DNA of 64,000 nt. Origin: Pontibacter diazotrophicus (GTDB taxonomy: Bacteria; Bacteroidota; Bacteroidia; Cytophagales; Hymenobacteraceae). Location of the stretch: NCBI RefSeq assembly GCF_003367245.1, contig NZ_QRGR01000010.1, forward strand, positions 183,424 through 247,423, read 5' to 3'. Position numbers and translations under genes: made by a program. Numbering within the stretch: position 1 is the stretch's first letter; the number at the start of each line of letters is the position of its first letter. Below, in pieces: positions 57,862 through 64,000 of this stretch. The notes below the pieces were generated by a model that saw only the letters and a list, made by a program, of their open reading frames with translations, did no database searches and had not been told where the DNA came from.

Positions 57862-59169
57862 TTAGTATCTGTAGTACTCCGGCTTGAATGGGCCTTCTAC
57901 CTCTACACCGATATAACGCGCCTGCTCCGGACGAAGTTCATCCAACTCGGCACCGATTTTACCCAGGTGCAGACGGGCAACTTTCTCATCCAGGTGCTTC
58001 GGCAAAGTGTATACTTCGTTTTTATAAGCGTCTGTGTTTGTCCAAAGCTCAAGTTGCGCCAGTGTCTGGTTAGAGAATGAGTTAGACATCACAAAAGACG
58101 GGTGACCGGTAGCACAGCCAAGATTCACTAGGCGGCCTTCTGCCAGCACAATCACATCTTTGCCGTCGATGTTATAAAGGTCAACTTGCGGCTTAATAAC
58201 GTCTTTGGTGTTACCATAGGTTTTGTTCAACCAGGCCATGTCAATCTCATTATCGAAGTGGCCAATGTTACATACAATAGCCTTATCCTTTAAAGCGCGG
58301 AACTCCTGCTCTCTGATAATGTCTTTGTTACCTGTAGCGGTTACCACAATGTCCGCCTCTTTGATAGCATTCTCCATTTTCTTTACGGCGAAGCCATCCA
58401 TAGCGGCCTGCAGGGCGCAGATTGGGTCAATTTCGGTAACGATTACGCGGGCACCGGCACCTCTCAGCGAGGCAGCAGAACCTTTTCCAACGTCACCGTA
58501 ACCAGCCACTACGGCTACTTTACCAGCCATCATCACGTCTGTGGCACGACGAATCGCATCTACCAAAGACTCTTTACAACCGTACTTATTGTCGAACTTA
58601 GACTTGGTTACAGAGTCATTCACGTTAATGGCAGGCATTGTCAGAGTGCCATTCTTCATACGCTCGTACAGGCGGTGTACACCTGTTGTCGTTTCTTCAG
58701 AAAGGCCTTTGATACCGGCAGACAACTCAGGGTAGTTATCCAGCACCATGTTGGTCAGGTCACCACCATCGTCCAGAATCATGTTCAGCGGCTTACGGTC
58801 ATCGCCGAAGAAAAGGGTTTGCTCAATGCACCAGTCAAACTCCTCCGCTGTCATGCCTTTCCAGGCATACACAGAAATACCGGCAGCGGCAATCGCGGCA
58901 GCGGCATGGTCTTGTGTAGAAAAGATGTTGCAGGAAGACCAGGTTACCTCGGCACCCAATTCTACCAGCGTCTCTATCAGCACAGCCGTCTGAATTGTCA
59001 TGTGCAGGCAACCTGCTATGCGTGCCCCTGCCAAAGGCTTGCTTGGGCCATATTCTTCGCGAATAGCCATCAGGCCTGGCATCTCGGCCTCCGCCAGTCT
59101 TATCTCCTTGCGGCCCCAATCAGCCAGCGATATATCCTTTACTTTGTACTTAAGCTGTGTATCTATCAT
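57862..59169 (-). CDS. ahcY: Adenosylhomocysteinase
   Basis: AhcY splits S-adenosylhomocysteine to adenosine and homocysteine, which removes the inhibitor left by methyltransferases and feeds methionine regeneration. The product has 435 residues. The N-terminus starts [20 protein letters not shown]. The NAD loop is [20 protein letters not shown], and [20 protein letters not shown] holds catalytic Asp and Lys residues. The C-terminus KPEYYRY carries the family Lys/Tyr. It is single, with a promoter box at 59199-59206 and its own terminator. I saw no SAH riboswitch fold upstream. Confidence 0.99.
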   Translation of the reverse strand: MIDTQLKYKVKDISLADWGRKEIRLAEAEMPGLMAIREEYGPSKPLAGARIAGCLHMTIQTAVLIETLVELGAEVTWSSCNIFSTQDHAAAAIAAAGISVYAWKGMTAEEFDWCIEQTLFFGDDRKPLNMILDDGGDLTNMVLDNYPELSAGIKGLSEETTTGVHRLYERMKNGTLTMPAINVNDSVTKSKFDNKYGCKESLVDAIRRATDVMMAGKVAVVAGYGDVGKGSAASLRGAGARVIVTEIDPICALQAAMDGFAVKKMENAIKEADIVVTATGNKDIIREQEFRALKDKAIVCNIGHFDNEIDMAWLNKTYGNTKDVIKPQVDLYNIDGKDVIVLAEGRLVNLGCATGHPSFVMSNSFSNQTLAQLELWTNTDAYKNEVYTLPKHLDEKVARLHLGKIGAELDELRPEQARYIGVEVEGPFKPEYYRY

Positions 59170-59198
59170 TGTTATCTGTTATTTTCAGTATTAAAACA

Positions 59199-59206
59199 CA
59201 AAAATA
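59199..59206 (-). promoter_or_regulatory. Bacteroidota -7 box for ahcY
   Basis: CAAAAATA on the plus strand is TATTTTTG on the minus strand, an exact match. The predicted start is near 59192, so the leader is only about 22 bases, too short for a riboswitch. Confidence 0.5.
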
Positions 59207-59276
59207 CGTAATTAGTTGCGCATCATCAACTTTTGTTAGTATACAGCCTGTCTGGCAGGGTAGCCTCTAACAGAAC

Positions 59277-59301
59277 AGGACCTGCTATATAAGCAGGCCC
59301 T
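59277..59301 (-). terminator. Possible weak terminator after the DUF4397 gene
   Basis: AGGACCTGCT (59277-59286) pairs with AGCAGGCCCT (59292-59301) with one mismatch and a 5-base loop. It lies about 33 bases beyond the DUF4397 stop on the minus strand. No strong T run follows. Confidence 0.5.
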
Positions 59302-59333
59302 GCAATTGCCATTGATTATAAACAAGTTGTTAA

Positions 59334-60020
59334 TTAGTCATTCACTATAATCTCAGCCCCTAATTCATTTGTATTACCTGCAGGCGGTGCCAGGAATCCC
59401 TTCGCGAAAATGGTATAGATACCACTATTACTCAATTCTACATCCGGAACAGTAAGCACCACATCCATCGTACCGGCCGGGCGTACTTCTAAAGTATATG
59501 TTCCGACTGCTACAGGTGTGAAGGCGGTGGCAGACTCGAAGCTTCTGTTGCTGAACAGCACTGGCCCGCCCTGCACAGCTACATCCACTGCAGGCGCATC
59601 AGGCGACAAGTGCACAAAACGAACATGGGCCATGTTAGCTGCAGGCGCCGTCAGGTCGTCTTCTAATACCAAAGCCTCTATGTTATCGAGTGTGTTGATA
59701 GCGAAAATAGTGTAGGCAGCATTCGGATCCAGGTCCAGATTAGCTTCTATCACAGAGGTAGAGGTACCTGCCGCATTCACTTTTATGTTCTGTGTGCCTG
59801 ATGGTACATTTAAATAATCTGTGTTGTTCGGGTAAGTAAGCGCGGCAGTATTTACTTTGGTATCGTTGATGAGTAGATCCACGCCCGGGGCATCAGGCGA
59901 CGCATGCACCACCATTACGTTTGCATCGTTCAGTACAACATCATTGTCATCATCTTCGCAACTTACTAAGGCTACAGCAGGTAGCACAGTCAGAAGTAAT
60001 AATTTCATCCACTTTTTCAT
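59334..60020 (-). CDS. DUF4397 lipoprotein, two repeats
   Basis: The 228-residue protein starts MKKWMKLLLLTVLPAVALVS followed by Cys21, a lipobox, then an acidic EDDDNDV stretch that could steer it to the cell surface in Bacteroidota. Two copies of the DUF4397 fold follow. The first has NVMVVHASPDAPGVDLLIND (about 34-53) and the second HVRFVHLSPDAPAVDVAVQG (about 132-151), both with SPDAP. The domain is a beta-sandwich with unknown role, often found in extracellular proteins. No close partner gene is present. Confidence 0.88.
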   Translation of the reverse strand: MKKWMKLLLLTVLPAVALVSCEDDDNDVVLNDANVMVVHASPDAPGVDLLINDTKVNTAALTYPNNTDYLNVPSGTQNIKVNAAGTSTSVIEANLDLDPNAAYTIFAINTLDNIEALVLEDDLTAPAANMAHVRFVHLSPDAPAVDVAVQGGPVLFSNRSFESATAFTPVAVGTYTLEVRPAGTMDVVLTVPDVELSNSGIYTIFAKGFLAPPAGNTNELGAEIIVND

Positions 60021-60148
60021 AACAGTATCTTTTGTTTGTAAAATGATTTAAGAATACAACTACAACCTGCAGGCTCTAATTTTGTTTAATAAAATTAAAA
60101 AAACATTAAACAAAACGACACGTACGCCCCCCTCTCCCCTAAAAGCCT

Positions 60149-60156
60149 TACCTTTG
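60149..60156 (+). promoter_or_regulatory. Bacteroidota -7 box for the THUMP-like methyltransferase
   Basis: TACCTTTG is an exact TAnnTTTG match and predicts a start near 60163, about 36 bases before the ATG at 60199. No TTTG was found at the -33 position. Confidence 0.48.
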
Positions 60157-60198
60157 CAATAAGGCACAAAACATATTGTTCCAGAGACAAGCAGCGAA

Positions 60199-61386
60199 AT
60201 GCGCACCTTCACGCAGCAGGAAAAACAGTTTATTCAGGAGCACCAGCACGAGGAGCCTGTTAGTATTATGCTGCAGGCAAGCCGCTACCCGCACTTGCCG
60301 GTGCAGGAGTTGGTACAGCAGATACAGGCCCGCCAAAAGGCAGCCCAGAAGCTTCCTGTGTGGGTGGATCATGTGGAGGTGGTATTTCCGGTGACGGTGT
60401 CGCTGGAGCAAAGTTCCTCTCAGACAGCTGCTCAGTTTAAAGCATCACTGGTAACAGGAGCGCTTTTGGTGGATCTGACGGGCGGGTTTGGCGTGGATAG
60501 CTTTTACTTTGCCAGGCGCTTTACCAAAGTGGTTCACGTGGAACAAAACACAGAACTTCAGGAGATTGCGCAGCATAACTTTAATCTACTGCAGGCGCCA
60601 AACATCCAAAGCATCAACACCACGGCAGAAAATTTTCTGGAAGATTTCGGGGGAAAGGCTGATGTCATTTACCTGGACCCTGCCCGCCGTGGCGGCACAA
60701 ACGAAAAGCTGCACCTGCTGCAAGACTGCGCTCCGGACGTGCTGCACCTGCTCCCTGTCCTTCTCGCTAAAGCAAAAGCTGTACTGCTAAAGGCTTCTCC
60801 CATGCTGGACATAGACCTGGCGATAGAGCAACTACAGCACGTTACGAAAGTGTGGGTAGTGGCCGTGCAGAACGAGGTAAAAGAGGTGCTCTATTTGCTG
60901 GAACAGGAAGCCCCCCAGCCGGACCAGGTTGAAAGAACCGCTGTGAACCTGCTAACAGCCGGTGAGGCGCAACAGCTGACGTTTACGAAAGCAAATGAAG
61001 AGGCTGCTCAAGTCTCTTATTCAGATCCCGAAGATTTTGTGTACGAGCCGAATGCCGCCATACTTAAAGCCGGTGCTTACCGCTACCTCAGCCAGCACCT
61101 CCACTTAAAAAAGCTGCACCCCAACAGCCATTTGTATACCTCTCCTACCCTTATCCCTGATTTCCCGGGGCGTAGTTTCAGGTGCATTGCTGTGAGCCGC
61201 TACAATAAAAAAGAGCTCCTGCGCCAGTTGCCGGGTAAGCAGGCCAACATCACAGTGCGGAATTTTCCGGAGTCAGTAGCCGACATACGCCGGAAGACAG
61301 GCCTGAAGGAAGGCGGCCACACCTACCTCTTCTTCACAACAGACATGCACCAGAAGCCTGTCGTACTTATCTGCCAGAAAGCATAA
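60199..61386 (+). CDS. Class I SAM-dependent methyltransferase with THUMP-like domain
   Basis: The 395-residue protein has an N-terminal helical region (MRTFTQQEKQFIQEHQHEEP), then a SAM-binding domain with motif I VDLTGGFGVDSFYFARRF and motif IV DVIYLDPARRGG. The C-terminal part from about 265 (FVYEPNAAILKAGAYRYLSQ, LHPNSHLYTSPTLIPDFPGR, then FR) fits the THUMP-like domain. Proteins of this type are inferred RNA methyltransferases. The target is unknown. The start at 60199 fits the promoter box. It lies near ahcY, whose enzyme removes the by-product, but they are not in one operon. Confidence 0.87.
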   Translation: MRTFTQQEKQFIQEHQHEEPVSIMLQASRYPHLPVQELVQQIQARQKAAQKLPVWVDHVEVVFPVTVSLEQSSSQTAAQFKASLVTGALLVDLTGGFGVDSFYFARRFTKVVHVEQNTELQEIAQHNFNLLQAPNIQSINTTAENFLEDFGGKADVIYLDPARRGGTNEKLHLLQDCAPDVLHLLPVLLAKAKAVLLKASPMLDIDLAIEQLQHVTKVWVVAVQNEVKEVLYLLEQEAPQPDQVERTAVNLLTAGEAQQLTFTKANEEAAQVSYSDPEDFVYEPNAAILKAGAYRYLSQHLHLKKLHPNSHLYTSPTLIPDFPGRSFRCIAVSRYNKKELLRQLPGKQANITVRNFPESVADIRRKTGLKEGGHTYLFFTTDMHQKPVVLICQKA

Positions 61387-61642
61387 AATCAACTTCCCTA
61401 GCTACAAGCGCTTCCCAGACTTGTAAACTAAAGACAGTTACTTCTTACAGGGCCGTGGCTGGCACGGTGACTTTGAGGGCCATGTAAAAGCAGCTAGTCA
61501 GAGCCACTGGAAAAGCGGCAACATAAAGGGATAAGCGTGAACTTACACGGGCGCGCCTAAACAAGCATAGCAGGCATCCGTAGTATAAAGCAGAGGTTAT
61601 AAAGCCCCTACATGTGATTCACAATTAAACCTATGAAAGCAA
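61387..61642 (+). pseudogene. Gap with a possible gene relic (GWHGDFEGH)
   Basis: Codons 61430-61531, followed by a stop at 61532, read in one frame as KDSYFLQGRGWHGDFEGHVK and then AASQSHWKSGNIKG. This composition and the GWHGD/EGH pattern resemble small stress-type proteins of Bacteroidota, but an in-frame stop lies just before it and no start codon exists, so at most it is the end of a lost gene. The rest of the gap shows no gene. Confidence 0.3.
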
Positions 61643-61888
61643 ATGGAAGAAAATAAAGATAAAAAACATGAGCAGCAGGGCTTCAGCAGCAACCCTGAAA
61701 AATCTTTTGAAGCGGGAGAAAAAGGCGGCGCCAAACCAGCACCCAAGGTAACAAGCCAGGGGTCGCACAACGGCGCCGGTGGCATGGGTGAAACAAGTTC
61801 CCGCACTGAAAACCCAAACAGGCCGTCACAAGGCGAAGGCTGGCAGAGCGATAGCGCCGGTTCTGAAGATGCCGGCAAGAAAGACTAA
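61643..61888 (+). CDS. Small hydrophilic disordered protein, unknown function
   Basis: The 81-residue protein is rich in Gly, Ser, Glu, Lys and Asn, with no hydrophobic core: MEENKDKKHEQQGFSSNPEK and, later, GAKPAPKVTSQGSHNGAGGM. It is likely disordered. I recognise no family. It has a normal ATG and is followed 44 bases later by a second protein of similar kind, so the two may be paralogous stress proteins. It could also be a spurious short frame, but the neighbouring gene and the shared terminator favour a real one. Confidence 0.6.
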   Translation: MEENKDKKHEQQGFSSNPEKSFEAGEKGGAKPAPKVTSQGSHNGAGGMGETSSRTENPNRPSQGEGWQSDSAGSEDAGKKD

Positions 61889-61932
61889 AGCGAAAGCTAA
61901 GATGATAACGTTAAATTCTAAAATTGAAAACT

Positions 61933-62103
61933 ATGAGCACAGATAAAGAAAATAAGAAAAACCAACCTGAACAGACAAATAAGAAAAAAGATATTTCAAA
62001 TGACCTTGAGAAAGACGCTGTAGGAGAATTTGGCTCTCAGAACCCAACTCCACAGGCCCGTACTGATCAGGAGCAGGACGAAGAACAAAAAAAGAAGCAG
62101 TAA
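61933..62103 (+). CDS. Small highly charged disordered protein, unknown function
   Basis: This 56-codon gene reads MSTDKENKKNQPEQTNKKKD then ISNDLEKDAVGEFGSQNPTP and ends in EEQKKKQ. It is almost entirely charged and polar, with Lys, Gln and Glu dominating. I recognise no family. It follows the 81-residue protein with the same kind of composition and shares its terminator, so both may be one transcript. The ATG is preceded by an A-rich stretch usual for this lineage. Confidence 0.55.
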   Translation: MSTDKENKKNQPEQTNKKKDISNDLEKDAVGEFGSQNPTPQARTDQEQDEEQKKKQ

Positions 62104-62126
62104 GCAGCTAAATAAGCTATTGATAT

Positions 62127-62165
62127 GAAACAGCCACAGCATAAATGCTGTGGCTGTTTCTTTTT
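62127..62165 (+). terminator. Strong terminator after the two small genes
   Basis: GAAACAGCCACAGCAT (62127-62142) pairs perfectly with ATGCTGTGGCTGTTTC (62145-62160), followed by TTTTT. It starts 23 bases beyond the second stop. Confidence 0.92.
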
Positions 62166-62378
62166 GAGCACATCATAGCCTACAATGAACAAGGTGCTGT
62201 CTGCTACTCCTCTTACTGCCTTGATAGCTCGCGGTATATCAAAACTATCATTTTTTTACTATCTTACTTCAGATTTCAAGCTAATCGCACTGCTTCCAAA
62301 CAATATGATTAGCAAAAGAACCGTCTCCTTATAAAGAGAAACTACAAACAATCTGAAAACAAACCTATCCAAATAACG

Positions 62379-62843
62379 ATGAAATCTAAATCTCTAATTC
62401 TAACTGTCTTTACGCTGTTTGTACTTCTTTATCCTAACTTAACGCAAGCCCAAGAAAAGCTGTCTGACGCTGAACATAAAATAAAGGTGATCAGCAAAAA
62501 ATTAAACCTTGATGAGTCGGAAAGACAACAAATAAGAGGAAAAGACACCATCCTATCTGAGTTGTATTTTTCTATTGAAGATTCAGTGGAAACGGAGCGT
62601 GTTAAAAGTGAGTTAGACTATTTTCTTGCTGGAAAATGTAATGAGAAACAATTGGCCCTTGTTCTTAAGCTCGAAAGACTTAATAAAGGTGCCAGAGTTG
62701 AGCTTAATGACAACATAGATCCTGACAGCGCCATGCACTTCGACAGCGTGGAAGACTTCATGCGGTGGAAAGCAATCTTTGAGAAAGAACTTGAAGAAAA
62801 CGTTAAAACGATAGTTACTAAAGACTCAAATCCAAACATATAA
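62379..62843 (+). CDS. Secreted protein of unknown function
   Basis: The 154-residue protein has a clear signal peptide (MKSKSLILTVFTLFVLLYPN ending near LTQAQ), then a mostly helical polar domain with KLNLDESERQQIRGKDTIL and SALHFDS-like acidic stretches. I recognise no family. The nearest neighbour on the same strand is the esterase gene 145 bases downstream. A weak hairpin at 62941-62967 separates them. Confidence 0.7.
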   Translation: MKSKSLILTVFTLFVLLYPNLTQAQEKLSDAEHKIKVISKKLNLDESERQQIRGKDTILSELYFSIEDSVETERVKSELDYFLAGKCNEKQLALVLKLERLNKGARVELNDNIDPDSAMHFDSVEDFMRWKAIFEKELEENVKTIVTKDSNPNI

Positions 62844-62940
62844 ACAATAATACTACACGGTTTAGACCATAGACAAAAATTATAGCCATTCTAGCAAGCA
62901 ATAGTCAACATCAGTAATATCTAAAATCCTTGCTTAGATT

Positions 62941-62967
62941 AAAAGGAAGCCGCTTTCGCTCCCTTTT
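62941..62967 (+). terminator. Likely terminator after the secreted protein
   Basis: AAAAGGAAGC (62941-62950) pairs with GCTCCCTTTT (62958-62967) with one A-C mismatch and a 7-base loop, followed by a T-rich stretch. It ends 21 bases before the next ATG. Confidence 0.6.
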
Positions 62968-62988
62968 ATTATTTCCTACAACGTAAAG

Positions 62989-63723
62989 ATGAGAATCCTC
63001 CCTCTCAACACCCTCCTCCTTCCCCTGCTGCTTCTGCTCGGATGCAGGGCCACCAGCACCCAAAACACTGCCACAACAGATAATTTTGTAGGCTTTAAAG
63101 ATGAGAGGCTCGAGTACATGGGCCGGGTTGAGATGACAAAACCCGAGGCAGCCGAACTTTATTGGTCCGGCACTTCTGTAAAGGTCAACTTTGAGGGCAC
63201 GGGCATTAAAGCACTCCTGAAAGACGAGCGAGGCGAGAACTATTACAACATCATTATAAACGGAGACAGCATCAACCTCCTGCGTTTAGATACCTCCGCG
63301 ACTTACTATACCTTAGCCTCCGGTTTGCCGGACGGAAAGCACACAGTAGAGCTATTTAAGCGCACCGAGTACGACAGGGGGAAAACTTCGTTCTATGGTC
63401 TTCAGTTAGAGAATGGAACACAACTTTTACCGGCGTCTCCTCCCAAAATAAGGAAGATCGAGTTTTACGGCAACTCCATTTCAGCCGGCTACGCGGTAGA
63501 CGATTACTCTGGCAACGACTCGCCTGACAGCACTCACACGAATAATTTCCTGAGCTACGCCACACTTACAGCCCGGCATTTTGATGCGGCGTATTCCTGC
63601 GTATGCAAAAGCGGCATTGGCATCATGATCAGCTGGTTTCCTTACACCATGCCTGATGTTTACGACCGCCTCAATCCAACCGACTCCACCAGCACCTGGG
63701 ACTTTTCCTCTTATACCAAATAG
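62989..63723 (+). pseudogene. CE2-type SGNH acetyl esterase lipoprotein, truncated by an insertion
   Basis: The first 25 residues form a lipoprotein signal (MRILPLNTLLLPLLLLLG, then Cys19). A beta-sandwich with WSGTSVKVNFEGTGIKALL follows (about 52-125). Then comes the SGNH domain with block I RKIEFYGNSISAGYAVDD, where Ser is the nucleophile, and SYATLTARHFDAAYSCVCKS. Enzymes of carbohydrate esterase family 2 remove acetyl groups from plant polysaccharides. The normal continuation with the catalytic Asp-His region is missing: the frame stops at WDFSSYTK with a TAG whose TA looks like an insertion target. Only 244 of an expected 350 or so residues remain, so it is probably inactive. Confidence 0.8.
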
Positions 63724-64000
63724 TCTAAAGAACCTTCCATAGCTGTTTTCTGTTTTTTTTGTATGGGAAGAGCAGTTAAGACAGACATCAGAGAAAGCGC
63801 AGGGGATTTGCTGAGGCGTGGCAGAAAAGAGTCTCACCCGCTGGCGCAGGCAAGGCTGCGGGCCTTCTACCTCTACAGGAGCGGGCAGGCAGTGGAGTAC
63901 GGGCAGATAGCCAGAGAAGTGGGCTACGAGCGGCACGCGGTCGGGCAGTGGTTCCGGTGCTACAGGGAAAAGGGGCTGGAGGCCTGCCTGCGCGTGGACC
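63723..64000 (+). mobile_element. Left end of an IS630-like insertion sequence
   Basis: Sequence after 63722 differs from its surroundings and carries a transposase gene running to the window end. The junction lies at TA in the esterase gene, and IS630-type elements insert at TA. The right end, inverted repeat and duplicated TA are outside the window, so the boundary is approximate. Confidence 0.65.
63763..64000 (+). CDS. IS630-type transposase, N-terminal part
   Basis: From the ATG at 63763 there are 79 residues before the window ends. They begin MGRAVKTDIRESAGDLLRRG and hold a helix-turn-helix of transposase type: RLRAFYLYRSGQAVEYGQIA, then REVGYERHAVGQWFRCYREK and GLEACL, a pattern (recognition helix then WxxxYxxxGLxxL) that matches the N-terminus of IS630-family transposases. 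The catalytic DDE region is outside the window, so the family is inferred from the N-terminal domain and the TA junction. The gene is richer in G and C than its neighbours. Confidence 0.72.
   Translation, partial: MGRAVKTDIRESAGDLLRRGRKESHPLAQARLRAFYLYRSGQAVEYGQIAREVGYERHAVGQWFRCYREKGLEACLRVD

Noticed and set aside
59170..59333. SAH riboswitch upstream of ahcY
   Set aside because: The predicted leader is only about 22 bases, and no pseudoknot-like pattern of the known SAH riboswitch was found.

Overview
The window reads as chromosomal DNA of a Bacteroidota bacterium, most likely order Cytophagales, family Hymenobacteraceae (Pontibacter-like). I infer this from the proteins, from A-rich start regions with almost no Shine-Dalgarno sequence, from recurring TAnnTTTG boxes (the Bacteroidota -7 element), and from the gene order rpoA-rplQ-carA-eno-ftsB. 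No database search was possible, so the genus is an inference.

Layout. (1) 1-6.2 kb: mixed metabolic genes: a cut-off GNAT acetyltransferase, dapF, a SAM methyltransferase, a DUF1440-like membrane protein, a Ppx/GppA phosphatase, an Ldh-family oxidoreductase and a small membrane protein. (2) 6.2-42.8 kb, all on the minus strand: an Hsp70 of HscA type, an FtsB-like protein, eno and carA, then one of the longest conserved blocks in bacteria. In transcription order that block is tRNA-Tyr, tRNA-Gly, tRNA-Thr, tuf; tRNA-Trp, secE, nusG, rplK, rplA, rplJ, rplL, rpoB, rpoC, a DUF3467 gene; rpsL, rpsG, fusA, rpsJ; and the merged S10-spc-alpha cluster rplC to rplQ, including secY, map, infA, a 38-codon rpmJ and rpoA. 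Terminators and promoters visible in the gaps divide it into at least four transcription units. (3) 43-51.4 kb: a secreted M1 aminopeptidase, an orphan biotin carrier, pyrH-frr, two poorly known genes, and an ECF sigma / anti-sigma / gmk / nadD operon. (4) 51.7-57.5 kb: two glycosyltransferases for a surface glycan, then a propeller-type sensor kinase with a LytTR response regulator. (5) 57.5-64 kb: a nested palindromic REP-like cluster, ahcY, a DUF4397 lipoprotein, a THUMP-like methyltransferase, two small disordered proteins, a small secreted protein, and a CE2-type esterase gene cut by what looks like an IS630-type insertion whose transposase runs off the window end.

Working together: the central block makes the translation and transcription machinery (RNA polymerase, ribosomal proteins, EF-Tu, EF-G, Sec translocon). 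pyrH, gmk and carA supply nucleotides, nadD supplies NAD, frr and the tRNAs serve translation, and ahcY clears the product of the methyltransferases.

I see no CRISPR array, prophage, toxin module or clear novel defence system. The less ordinary signals are in the gaps: the palindromic cluster at 57.6 kb, a dispersed AGCCTG/CCTTTGCGC repeat seen at 1.0 and 46.2 kb, terminators that overlap the next gene's promoter, hairpins between rplL, rpoB and rpoC, gene relics, and the insertion at 63.7 kb. Several obvious start codons (TTG) lie inside promoter boxes, so I moved those starts downstream.
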